DNA of 28,339 bases from JBLHKW01 sp047618565. GTDB lineage: Bacteria > Planctomycetota > UBA1135 > GCA-002686595. Shown here in pieces: positions 13,902 through 22,203 of the stretch. How positions within the stretch are numbered: the first letter of the stretch is position 1; every line of letters begins with the position of its first letter. Below the pieces are notes generated by a model. That model was not told the origin of the DNA. It saw only the letters and a list, made by a program, of their open reading frames with translations, and searched no databases. Position numbers and translations under genes: made by a program. The stretch spans positions 1-28,339 of the forward strand of contig JBLHKW010000059.1 of assembly GCA_047618565.1 (NCBI GenBank), in the 5' to 3' direction.

Positions 13902-16106
13902 TCAGTCGAGGCCGCCCAGGCCAGCGCGCCAGTGGATAGTGAGCTGGTCCTCCAGGGCACGGGTCTGGGTCCGGAGGGCGCGCATCGCGTCCCCATTGGC
14001 ACAGAACACTGCGGGCACGATCAGCACGTTTGAGCGGCCCTCGGAGACCAGTTTCGAGAGCACGCCTGCCAGGCCCAGTGGCCCATCGGCATCGTTCGCG
14101 CGCGCCACTCGTAACCTCAGGAAGCGACTGCGCGCCTGGAGCGGATCGTCCTTCTCGAGTGCGAGCCATGCCTCGAGAGTGCTGGCGTCCGCTGATTCCG
14201 GCAAGACGACCACCGTCGTGCCGCCGAATGCACCGGGACACACGGGCAGCTGGTGCTCTTCGTCGAAGGAATCCGAAGTACGACCCAGAGCCAGCACGTC
14301 CGAGCCCGCCATGTTCGAAGTGCCTTCGACGACCGCGACCGGCTCACCCGTCTCCTGGCGGTGCTGCAGACCCTGGAGTCTGGCCCAGAGCCGCGCGCGC
14401 GGCGTCTGCGCGACGACGTGGCGTCGCGCGCCCTGGGAGTCGCCGGCCGACGATGTCGGCGCACGCAGTCCCAGGGTCTCGCGCAGAAGCTGCTCTTGCT
14501 CCATGTCCGCGCCCCAGGGATCCCCGCTCCACTCGGCAAAGTCGCAATCGAAATCGATCCCAGCGTACTGTGCGAACTCCTCGGTCCACCAGTCCCGCGA
14601 CGCATCCGTGGCCGCAACGCGCAACGACCCGGCGCGTGTCGCGCCTCCGTTGAACTCGGGCAAGGGCAAGGAGAAGTCCCGGATCTTGGAATAGCGACGG
14701 GGCTCGAAAGCCACGCCCTGCAGCTCGAAGCGATCCGAGAGCAACGAGAGCGCCGCGACCACGGTCGCGCCAGCCCCCTCGCCGCCCACGCAGATCCGAT
14801 CCGGATCCAGGGCGTAATGGCGCAACAGGAAGCTGATGCTGCGCTCCGCAGCCGTCTGCACGGTCCCGATGTCGGACGAGAAGGAATCGGACCAGTACCA
14901 TCGGCCGCCCTCGCCCAGGTCTTCCTGGGTCTCCCGGTAGGGCGCCTCGAGTACCGCGATCGCGCACTCGTCACCGAGCCGCTCGCGCCAGAGAGCCAGG
15001 CCATCCTCGGCGGTCAATCCCTCATCGCCGAACCAGACCAGCAGCGGTACCGGCGTCAAGCGATCGTTCATGCTCTCGCCCTTCGGGAAGTGGAACAGGT
15101 AGTCGATCTCGCGCGTGACGTTGACTCCCCACTTGCCATCATAACGGTCGGTCGCGCGTGCCTCGGCGAAGACGATGTAGTCCGCCACGGGATCGTCGCT
15201 GAGGGCGGCCACGGACGGGTTGGCCACGGGCACGATCTGGACCGTCGCTATGCGCAGTTCGGGCTCGCGCAGGGCGAGCTGCCGCACGGTCCCGTCCCAG
15301 TAGGCGCTGTGGAAGCCTCCGTTAACGTGCACGACCTGGTGACCGGGGTAACGCTTGAGGGCCAGCGAGCAGGTCTCGCCCATGCTGTTGTCCCAGAGCG
15401 ATTGCGTCGAGTAGAGGCGTTGCTCCGCATCCTGGTTGGCGCCGCCCATCATCGCCAGGTGACCGCGCACAGCGTTGTCCACGCGCCGCCAGTAGGCATC
15501 CGTGTTGGCCTCCAGCCGCTGCGGCACCTGATCCGGCGTCTCGGCACGCGCCGCGTCCAGGGCATCCCTGCCCTCGCGCGCCAGACGCGTCCTCAACGGG
15601 CGCGGGAAGTTTGACGCGAACACCGGCACGCCGTCGGCGCGCGCGCGTTCGATCATCGGGCGATAACCCGTGCGGTAGTTGCCCCAGGGGCGTGCCTCCT
15701 CGAGAAACTCGCGCTCACCGATGCGCCCCGCGAGATAGTCGTCGATCACGCCCTGCACATCGCGCTCGAACATCTCCATGGCCAGCACCACCTCTCCCTG
15801 GCGCCGGTCCAGCATGCCCTCGTAGACCGCGAGCTCGACGCGGTGCGTCGTCTCGTCGGTATGCGTCTCGCCGAGGAACACGACGTCAAAATCGGCGAGC
15901 TCGTCGAGCAAGCCGTCGAGTGACAGCAGGTGCCCGTCATGCCCGTCGCGAATCGAGGTTGCGCGTTCCAGATTGGGGGCCTCCCAGGCACTTGCCTGGC
16001 CGGAGGCTGAACCTAAATCCACGGAGTAGGGACGCGCGTGGGGCTGGCGAGAGACGCAAGCGCCCAGCAACAGACAGAGCGCCAAGGCGCGATGCGTGGT
16101 GGTCAT
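13902..16106 (-). CDS. ChaN-family lipoprotein fused to alpha/beta-hydrolase-like domain
   Basis: 734 residues from the ATG at 16106, chosen because a lipoprotein signal follows at once (LALCLLLGAC, lipidated C17); an upstream ATG would bury it. Residues about 60-330 match the ChaN/haem-binding uptake family: DVVFLGETHTDETTHRVEL (74-92), LAMEMFERDVQGVIDDYL, and HVNGGFHSAYWDG (260-272). Residues about 350-560 look like an esterase-type alpha/beta-hydrolase (TPVPLLVWFGDEG, LDPDRICVGGEGAGATVVAAL), but the elbow is GxExG with E443 in the serine position, so ordinary serine hydrolysis is unlikely. The last 150 residues are unassigned. It is probably outer-membrane or periplasmic. Iron or haem handling is known for ChaN of Campylobacter; that role here is inference. 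It is divergent from the tricorn gene. Confidence 0.82.
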   Translation of the reverse strand: MTTTHRALALCLLLGACVSRQPHARPYSVDLGSASGQASAWEAPNLERATSIRDGHDGHLLSLDGLLDELADFDVVFLGETHTDETTHRVELAVYEGMLDRRQGEVVLAMEMFERDVQGVIDDYLAGRIGEREFLEEARPWGNYRTGYRPMIERARADGVPVFASNFPRPLRTRLAREGRDALDAARAETPDQVPQRLEANTDAYWRRVDNAVRGHLAMMGGANQDAEQRLYSTQSLWDNSMGETCSLALKRYPGHQVVHVNGGFHSAYWDGTVRQLALREPELRIATVQIVPVANPSVAALSDDPVADYIVFAEARATDRYDGKWGVNVTREIDYLFHFPKGESMNDRLTPVPLLVWFGDEGLTAEDGLALWRERLGDECAIAVLEAPYRETQEDLGEGGRWYWSDSFSSDIGTVQTAAERSISFLLRHYALDPDRICVGGEGAGATVVAALSLLSDRFELQGVAFEPRRYSKIRDFSLPLPEFNGGATRAGSLRVAATDASRDWWTEEFAQYAGIDFDCDFAEWSGDPWGADMEQEQLLRETLGLRAPTSSAGDSQGARRHVVAQTPRARLWARLQGLQHRQETGEPVAVVEGTSNMAGSDVLALGRTSDSFDEEHQLPVCPGAFGGTTVVVLPESADASTLEAWLALEKDDPLQARSRFLRLRVARANDADGPLGLAGVLSKLVSEGRSNVLIVPAVFCANGDAMRALRTQTRALEDQLTIHWRAGLGGLD

Positions 16107-16274
16107 GCCGGGCAGGTTACTGCAATCGGACATCCGGAGGTCACGGCAAGTCGCACCCACCTACTGCATGAAACGGCCGACGGGTCAGCTCCAGGCAAAC
16201 TCGGCCACACCATGGACGGCTTCGGATATGCTCGTCTACCACCACTCGAGCGCCGATCCACGCCCAACAGCTCC

Positions 16275-19200
16275 ATGACCCTCATCTACTCCCTGGCCCT
16301 CTTCTGGGCGCTGCTCTTGCCGCCGACCGGGCTGTCGAATGCGACGGCCGTCTCCGCGGCCGTGGCGCCTGCCCAGGCTCAATCCGCGACGCGGCCGAGC
16401 GCGGTCATGATGCGCTACCCGGATGTCAGTCAGCACTCGATCGTATTCCGCTACGCGGGGGACCTCTGGATCGTGGGCAAGGATGGGGGGCAGGCGCGCC
16501 GGATTTCATCGGCTCCGGGCGGCGAGAGCTTTGCGAAGTTCAGTCCCGACGGAACGCAGCTCGCGTTCATGGCGGCCTACGACGGAGAGCCGGACCTGTA
16601 CGTGATGCCCGTCGAGGGCGGCGTGCCGACGCGCGTCACGCACCACCCCGACACCGAGGTGTTCTGCGACTGGCACGCCGACGGTGAGCGACTCCTCTAT
16701 TACTCGACCGAACTCTCCGGTCAGCGGCGCGCACCGAAGCTATTCCTCGTTCCGGCGCTGGGCGGCCACCCGGAGCTACTGCCCCTGGCCTACGGGACCT
16801 TCGGCTCGATCGATCCCACGGGTTCCCGGCTGGCCTACACGCCGACCTCGCGCGAGTTCAGCACCTGGAAGCGCTACCGTGGGGGACTGGCGCAGGACAT
16901 CTGGATCTTCGACCTCACGGCCCAGACCGCGCAACAGATCACGGACCACCCGGGCACCGACGCGATCCCCATGTGGCACGGAGCCTCCGTCGTGTTCCTC
17001 TCGGACCGCGGATTGAACAGTCGCATGAACCTGTTCTCTTTCGACACGGACACGGGCGAGACACGCCAACTGACCACCTACGAGACCACCGACATTCGGT
17101 TTCCCTCGATGGGTCCCGAGGATGTCGTCTTCGAGAACGGCGGAAAGCTGTTCCGCTACTCCTTCGCCAGCGAGGAGGTCGTTCCGGTCGAGGTGCTCAT
17201 CCCTGGAGACCGTCCCGCGCTGCGCGTGCAGACCCATGGCGTCGCGTCGCTCGCACGCAACCTGCATCTCGGACCGGGTGCAAAACGGATCGCGCTCGAG
17301 GCACGTGGCGAGGTGTTCACGCTGCCCGTGGAGCAAGGATTCGTGCGCAACCTGACCACGACCAGCCGGGTGGCCGAACGCTCACCGCGCTGGAGTCCGG
17401 ACGGGAGGTGGATCGCCTACCTGTCGGATCGCACGGGCGAGTACGAACTGACTGTGCGGCAGTCGGATGGACGCCCCTTCACGGGCGCGGACGAGCACGG
17501 TGAACGCACCCTGACCAGCCTCGGCCCGGGCTGGAAGAGCCACCTGCAATGGTCCCCTGACTCGGCCCGCCTGAGCTTCGCCAGCAACGACGGCGGGCTC
17601 TTCCTCGTGGAGCTGGAGACGGCCGAGGTCCAGCGAGTGACGACCCATCCGTCCGGGTCGCCGCTGAGCTGCGACTGGTCCGCCGGTTCCGACTGGCTCA
17701 CATGGAGTCACCGCCACAGCGAGTCGCGACTGTCGGCGATCTACCTCTTTGACGTCGCCGAACGGCGCGCCCACGAGGTCACCTCCGGAATGTTCGACGA
17801 TCGCGACCCATGCTTCGATCGTGATGGCGAGTGGCTCTACTTCCAGTCCAGTCGCACCTTCGATCCAAGCCATGCGGACCTGGACACGACCTGGATCTAC
17901 GACCAGACCAGTAACCTCATGGCGGTCCCGCTACGCGCGCGCACGCGGCTCCCCTGGGGTCCGCGCAACGACGAGGAGACCTTCGAAGCCACCGCTGCCG
18001 AGAGCGCGGACGCCGACGGGTCGGATCCGGAGCAGCCCATGGTTGCCACGACCGATGAGACGCCCGGGTCGGAAGCCGAGACGCCGATGACCCCTGAAGG
18101 CGACGCGATCACGGCCGCCGAGCAAAACTCGACGCCCGCGCCCCAGCCCCAGATCGACCTCGAAGGCTTCGAGAGCCGCGTGACCCTGCTTCCGGTGAAG
18201 GCCGGTGAGTTCGAGGGCCTCGCGGCACTGTCCGGCAAGCTGCTCTACCTGCGCCGATCGGCGACGGGTGACGGTCAGCTGATGCTCTTCGACCGTAGCG
18301 CGGACGCGGACATGGAAGCGTCACGCGAGCAGCTGGTCCTGGACGGAGTCGACCGTTTTTCCGTCAATGCCACGCGCGATCGGGTGCTGGTCTCGAGTGC
18401 TGATCACTGGAGCGTCGTGGAGCCCGCAGAGGGCCAGACACTCGACGATCCGATCGCCATGACCGGGCTCAGCGTGGACGTCGACCCGCGCGCCGAGTGG
18501 GCGCAGCTGGTGGACGACGTCTGGCGCATCTTTCGCGACTTCTTCTACGACCCGAATCTGCACGGCGTCGACTGGAATGCCATCCACGAACGCACGCTGA
18601 CCGCCCTCGGCGACGCCACCTCCCGTGAGGATGTCCATTTCCTGATCGGGGAGATGATGGCAGAGCTGAACGTCGGTCACGCCTACAACCGAGGTGCTCC
18701 CGAACCCGCGCCGGAACACGCACCCGGCGTCGGGCTGCTGGGTTGCAACTGGGCCGTCGAGAACGACGCCTATCGCATCGCGCGCGTGCTCGCCGGCGGC
18801 GCCTATGATGCGGACGCGCGCTCGCCACTCGCCGCGCCCGGAGTGGATGCGAAGGAGAACGACTACCTGCTTGCGGTGAACGGCAGGCCTATCGATGTGA
18901 GCCAGGACGTCCACGCGGCCTTCGGCGGGACGGCGGGTTTGCCCACGATGCTCACACTCAACGCGAACCCGACCACGGACGGGACAGAACGCGAGGTGCT
19001 CGTGGTTCCGGTGGCCAGCGAGCGCGCTCTTCGCTACCGCGACTGGGTGCGCCGCAAGCGTGAGTACGTGACCTTGAAGTCCGCCGGCCGCATCGGCTTC
19101 GTGCATGTGCCCGACACGGGCGACAATGGTCAGAACGAGCTGATGCGGCAGATCCTGGGGCAAATGCATGAACCAGCACTCATCGTCGACGAGCGCTGGA

Positions 19201-19715
19201 ACGCTGGGGGACGGGTGCCAACGCGCTTCATCGAACTGCTCGACCGACCCCTGACCAACTTCTTCGCGGTACGCCACGGCGAGGACATGGACTGGCCCCC
19301 GGTGGGCCACCGCGGCCCCAAGGCGATGCTGATCAACCACGCTTCCGGGTCGGGCGGCGACGCCTTTCCCTATTACTTCCGGCAGGCCGGCCTGGGCAAG
19401 CTGGTGGGCACACGCACCTGGGCCGGGCTGGTCGGGATCTCGGACAACCCGACCCTGATCGACGGCGCGCGCGTCTCGGTCCCGCGCTTCGCGTTCTACG
19501 AGCTCGACGGCACCTGGGGTATCGAAGGATACGGTGTCGAACCCGACCTCGAGGTCATCGATGACCCCGCGACCATGTTGCACGGGGACGACCCGCAGCT
19601 GGACGCCGCCATCGAGAGCCTGCTCGCCGACCTGACCACGTGGCCGGTCATCCAGAAGACACGCCCGGCCGGGCCGGATCGCAGCGGCGCCGGTATCCCG
19701 CAGGAAGAACGCTAG
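16275..19715 (+). CDS. Exported tricorn-type S41 protease
   Basis: 1146 residues from the ATG at 16275, where a signal peptide begins (TLIYSLALFWALLLPP, ending near AQAQS). The open frame extends back to 16038, but that part overlaps the divergent lipoprotein gene. Tandem beta-propeller repeats follow (SPDGTQLAFMAAYDGEPDLYV; later SPDGRWIAYLSD), then an acidic Ala/Glu/Thr/Pro linker (about 570-630) ending in IDLEGFESRV, a tricorn core (FYDPNLHGVDW), a PDZ segment (VNGRPIDVS) and the S41 protease domain. Likely catalytic residues are H802 (NVGHAYN), S1026 (ASGSGGD) and E1084 (GIEGYGVEPD). Archaeal tricorn degrades peptides from the proteasome; this exported homologue would act outside the cytoplasm on peptides or unfolded proteins. 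No Shine-Dalgarno is seen. Confidence 0.92.
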   Translation: MTLIYSLALFWALLLPPTGLSNATAVSAAVAPAQAQSATRPSAVMMRYPDVSQHSIVFRYAGDLWIVGKDGGQARRISSAPGGESFAKFSPDGTQLAFMAAYDGEPDLYVMPVEGGVPTRVTHHPDTEVFCDWHADGERLLYYSTELSGQRRAPKLFLVPALGGHPELLPLAYGTFGSIDPTGSRLAYTPTSREFSTWKRYRGGLAQDIWIFDLTAQTAQQITDHPGTDAIPMWHGASVVFLSDRGLNSRMNLFSFDTDTGETRQLTTYETTDIRFPSMGPEDVVFENGGKLFRYSFASEEVVPVEVLIPGDRPALRVQTHGVASLARNLHLGPGAKRIALEARGEVFTLPVEQGFVRNLTTTSRVAERSPRWSPDGRWIAYLSDRTGEYELTVRQSDGRPFTGADEHGERTLTSLGPGWKSHLQWSPDSARLSFASNDGGLFLVELETAEVQRVTTHPSGSPLSCDWSAGSDWLTWSHRHSESRLSAIYLFDVAERRAHEVTSGMFDDRDPCFDRDGEWLYFQSSRTFDPSHADLDTTWIYDQTSNLMAVPLRARTRLPWGPRNDEETFEATAAESADADGSDPEQPMVATTDETPGSEAETPMTPEGDAITAAEQNSTPAPQPQIDLEGFESRVTLLPVKAGEFEGLAALSGKLLYLRRSATGDGQLMLFDRSADADMEASREQLVLDGVDRFSVNATRDRVLVSSADHWSVVEPAEGQTLDDPIAMTGLSVDVDPRAEWAQLVDDVWRIFRDFFYDPNLHGVDWNAIHERTLTALGDATSREDVHFLIGEMMAELNVGHAYNRGAPEPAPEHAPGVGLLGCNWAVENDAYRIARVLAGGAYDADARSPLAAPGVDAKENDYLLAVNGRPIDVSQDVHAAFGGTAGLPTMLTLNANPTTDGTEREVLVVPVASERALRYRDWVRRKREYVTLKSAGRIGFVHVPDTGDNGQNELMRQILGQMHEPALIVDERWNAGGRVPTRFIELLDRPLTNFFAVRHGEDMDWPPVGHRGPKAMLINHASGSGGDAFPYYFRQAGLGKLVGTRTWAGLVGISDNPTLIDGARVSVPRFAFYELDGTWGIEGYGVEPDLEVIDDPATMLHGDDPQLDAAIESLLADLTTWPVIQKTRPAGPDRSGAGIPQEER

Positions 19716-19748
19716 CAGCCCCGTCGATCCGGCTTCTCGCGTGCCGGG

Positions 19749-20342
19749 TTACTCGCGCCCGTAGCGCAGCTCGAGCGTCGCGGCGTCGCCCTCGCCAAAC
19801 GTCGGAGCCTGGACCACGAACAGGCGGTCGTATTCCGTGTCAGCGAGCATCTTGCCGTACTTCGGATGGTCTACGAGCTCCGCGGCCTGCCCGCCGACAG
19901 CCGCCACGAGCTGCGGAACCGTATTCGAGTGCCCGGCCACGACGGCCACGGACCCGGCGGGCAGTGCGCGCAAGGTACCCACGAGGTCGTCGGCCTTGCC
20001 CGCCGGCACCACCGATACGTCCAGGGTGCGCTGCTCGGCGAGGGGCGCGAGTGTCGCCTGGGTGCGCTGGTACTCGCTCGCAAAGAGATGGGTGACATGC
20101 GCGCGCGACAGCAAGCGCGCCAGGGACGCAGCGCGCTGTTCGCCGTCCTGGGAGAGGCGCGGGTCGCGCGTGGTCGAGGTCGAGGTCTCGGTTTCCGCGT
20201 GGCGCACGAAGAAGACCGTCAGCGCGGCGCCGTCCGGGGATGAAGCTCGAGCCAGTACCGGATCGGAACTGAATGCTGCGGCTCCGATCCCCAACATGGC
20301 CGCGCATGTGGCGGCGATCAGGCCTATCAGGGCGTTTTTCAT
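19749..20342 (-). CDS. Exported histidine phosphatase family protein
   Basis: 197 residues of the phosphoglycerate mutase/SixA-like superfamily. An N-terminal hydrophobic segment (NALIGLIAATCAAMLGIGAAAF) acts as signal peptide or anchor. The catalytic pattern is FFVRHAET (phosphorylated H48, with R47), LSQDGEQRA, SEYQRTQAT (R93) and VVAGHSNTV (H138). The short fold fits small phosphatases such as SixA, not metabolic mutases; the substrate is unknown and would be outside the cytoplasm. The ATG at 20342 has AGGA seven bases before it. It follows the 188-residue membrane protein gene with only nine bases between stop and start, so they share a transcript. Its stop faces that of the tricorn gene 33 bases away; a weak 5-bp stem (19729-19747) lies there. 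Confidence 0.88.
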   Translation of the reverse strand: MKNALIGLIAATCAAMLGIGAAAFSSDPVLARASSPDGAALTVFFVRHAETETSTSTTRDPRLSQDGEQRAASLARLLSRAHVTHLFASEYQRTQATLAPLAEQRTLDVSVVPAGKADDLVGTLRALPAGSVAVVAGHSNTVPQLVAAVGGQAAELVDHPKYGKMLADTEYDRLFVVQAPTFGEGDAATLELRYGRE

Positions 20343-20351
20343 GGGGATATC

Positions 20352-20918
20352 CTACTTCGGCTTGCCGGATACCACGCCGGCAATCACCACGCCAGCCGCG
20401 AACCAGCAGGCCAGGCTGTCCAGCATGCGACCGATCAGGTAGTCGTCGGGGAAGCGATACCAGTTCCACATGGGCAGATCGGTCGAGACCCATGAGAACG
20501 CGCCGAGCAAGGTCACGAACAGCACGCGCCGTAGATAGCCCACACGGGTCATCATCGACAGCAATACGGCCGCGATCAGAGCCGCGGCGATGTCGATGGC
20601 GAGCTGCGTGCCGAAGCGCTTGGCCGACATCGCGTCCGTGCCCGTCGGATGGTAGACCAGAAAGCCGGTCGGTCCCTTGCGGTAGCGGGCCTCGAACTCG
20701 GCTTGCTCCTCTTCCGCCAGGTGGACGCCAGGCTCGATCCCCGGAAAGAGGAACAGGCCGGGCTCGGAGATCTCCTCCGAGATGGTCGCCATCACGGCCG
20801 CCTCCCTGGGCAGCTTCTGTATCCCCATGCCGCCCAGATCGAGCATCATGTGCGACACGGCGCCCCATGCGAACGCCACGAGACCGCCAAGCAAACCTGC
20901 GAGTAGGACCTTCGCCAT
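20352..20918 (-). CDS. Integral membrane protein of unknown function
   Basis: 188 residues, not a family I can name. Hydrophobic segments lie at about 3-25, 104-122, 130-148 and 165-184, so three or four membrane helices. Between the first and second is a soluble loop of about 75 residues with the distinctive run ARYRKGPTGFLVYHPTG. The segment between helices has SWVSTDLPMWNWYRFPDDYLIGRM. No metal site or catalytic motif is evident. The ATG at 20918 has AAAGG seven bases upstream. First gene of a two-gene unit with the exported histidine phosphatase. The 261 bases before it, up to the zinc-ribbon gene, contain no tRNA or gene that I can see. Confidence 0.7.
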   Translation of the reverse strand: MAKVLLAGLLGGLVAFAWGAVSHMMLDLGGMGIQKLPREAAVMATISEEISEPGLFLFPGIEPGVHLAEEEQAEFEARYRKGPTGFLVYHPTGTDAMSAKRFGTQLAIDIAAALIAAVLLSMMTRVGYLRRVLFVTLLGAFSWVSTDLPMWNWYRFPDDYLIGRMLDSLACWFAAGVVIAGVVSGKPK

Positions 20919-21179
20919 CCATCAGCCTTTCATTGGGTGAGTTCCTGACGCCCAGGGCCCGCCTTGGCTCCTGGTCTCCGAGCGGGGCCGATCCTAGTGG
21001 AGTGACTCACGAGTCCGGCACACAATTCGGGTCGCCGGGGCGCCCCTGGCCGCGTCGCGCCCTGTGCGGCTGTCCTGCGAATACGCGTCACCTGCAGGCT
21101 TCGCCGGGAACGCCAGACCGACCCAGGAGTAGCGCGCACTCTCCCATCGAGCCCCCTGCCAGGCCCACCACACGCTCGG

Positions 21180-22097
21180 TCAGCCGAGTTCGGTCTGCCG
21201 CCGCGCCAGACTGCGCAAGAGGAGCACGGTGGGCAGGACGGCCAGCGCCGAGAGGCTGGCGAGGAATGCAACGCCCTCGAGAGAACCCCCGAACCACCCG
21301 TTGGCGACCCTGATGTAGTCGTTTGTGCAACCGAACGAGCCGTTGGTCGCGTAGACCGCACGCGCTGCGGAGCTCGTGATCAGACCCGCGCTCAGATGGA
21401 GGTTGTCAGCAATGAGGAACCACCCGAGCATTCCGTAGAGGGTGCGTTCCGCCCGGGACGATGTGAAGCCTCCGGTCATGGCGCGCCAAAGGGCGAGGCC
21501 CGCGAAGGCGAGTTCCGCGGCGTGACCCGCGACCAGCTTGGGTAGGGTTCCGAAGGAGCTGAACGCAAGGACGGGATAGGCAAACGCCGCGGCTGTCAGG
21601 GACACCCAGCGCAGCCAGCTGACGGGCATGCGCGAGGCGAGGTACACGGCAGCTCCCCAGAGCGCGAGCGCGAGGGGCAGGATCAGATCGGTCTCGATCG
21701 TCATGGCCTCGCCGACGCCGAGGGCCGGAATCGCCGGGCAGCCGAGACCCCAGGCTGTGGCCGCATGACCCATCTCGTGCACGAGCGCGGCGAAGTACCA
21801 GCCGATCCATCCGGGCATCGGCAACAGGAACACCAGTGCGAGCAACGCTCCGAGGCCCGGATAAAAGACCTCGGGTGCCAGCCCGAGTGGCCGCTCCTCG
21901 GGCTCCGTGTATGTCTCCGACCACGGGGCGCCCGGAGCTGCCCGCTTGCGGGTCGGAAGATGTGCATCGACATCGGGCAGAACACTGGCCCTGGGCCTCT
22001 TCAGGCCCAGCATGTGGCCACAGAGACCACAGCAGAGGTCGCGCGCCCGGGTTTGCCTACCGCACTCCGGGCAGGTGCTCTCACCGATCATCGGCAT
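21180..22097 (-). CDS. Zinc-ribbon membrane protein with HEMGH (M50-like) metallopeptidase motif
   Basis: 305 residues from the ATG at 22097 (GAGG four bases upstream; the ATG at 22091, ten bases from GAGG, is equally possible). The frame is open further upstream, but that part looks noncoding. The N-terminus has a zinc ribbon: CPEC (9-12) and CCGLC (22-26). A charged linker leads to about six to eight hydrophobic segments from residue 78. The second carries ALVHEMGHAATAWGLGCPAIP, with H107, E108 and H111 matching HExxH zinc proteases of the site-2 (M50) type. The usual M50 downstream Asp-Gly ligand motif is not seen; LVAGHAAELAFAG (H192, E195) or ADNLHLSAG (230-238) could supply a ligand. 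It is either a divergent intramembrane protease or a relative that lost activity. Confidence 0.72.
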   Translation of the reverse strand: MPMIGESTCPECGRQTRARDLCCGLCGHMLGLKRPRASVLPDVDAHLPTRKRAAPGAPWSETYTEPEERPLGLAPEVFYPGLGALLALVFLLPMPGWIGWYFAALVHEMGHAATAWGLGCPAIPALGVGEAMTIETDLILPLALALWGAAVYLASRMPVSWLRWVSLTAAAFAYPVLAFSSFGTLPKLVAGHAAELAFAGLALWRAMTGGFTSSRAERTLYGMLGWFLIADNLHLSAGLITSSAARAVYATNGSFGCTNDYIRVANGWFGGSLEGVAFLASLSALAVLPTVLLLRSLARRQTELG

Positions 22098-22203
22098 GCA
22101 TCCTCTATCGGCAGCAAGTAGCTCCCACCCGAGCAAACCCCTTGGCCCGCAATCCGTAGGCGTTGGGCCGCGTAGTCGTGAATGATCCGGGCTAGGATCC
22201 AGC

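Noticed and set aside
14253..15614. 453-residue plus-strand frame antisense to the ChaN-type gene
   Set aside because: Antisense to a gene with a clear lipobox and ChaN motifs; composition (Arg, His, Gly, Val) is typical of an antisense shadow and no domain is seen.
16038..16274. N-terminal extension of the tricorn gene overlapping the lipoprotein gene
   Set aside because: It would bury the signal peptide that starts at 16275 and overlap the start of a well-supported divergent gene.
18321..19583. 420-residue minus-strand frame inside the tricorn protease gene
   Set aside because: It lies opposite the conserved S41 catalytic region, so sequence constraint is explained by the protease; no domain is recognisable.
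20919..21179. Possible RNA gene in the 261-base gap
   Set aside because: Searched by eye for a T-loop (GGTTCGAATCC-like) and cloverleaf and found none; short inverted repeats there are no more than expected at this GC content.
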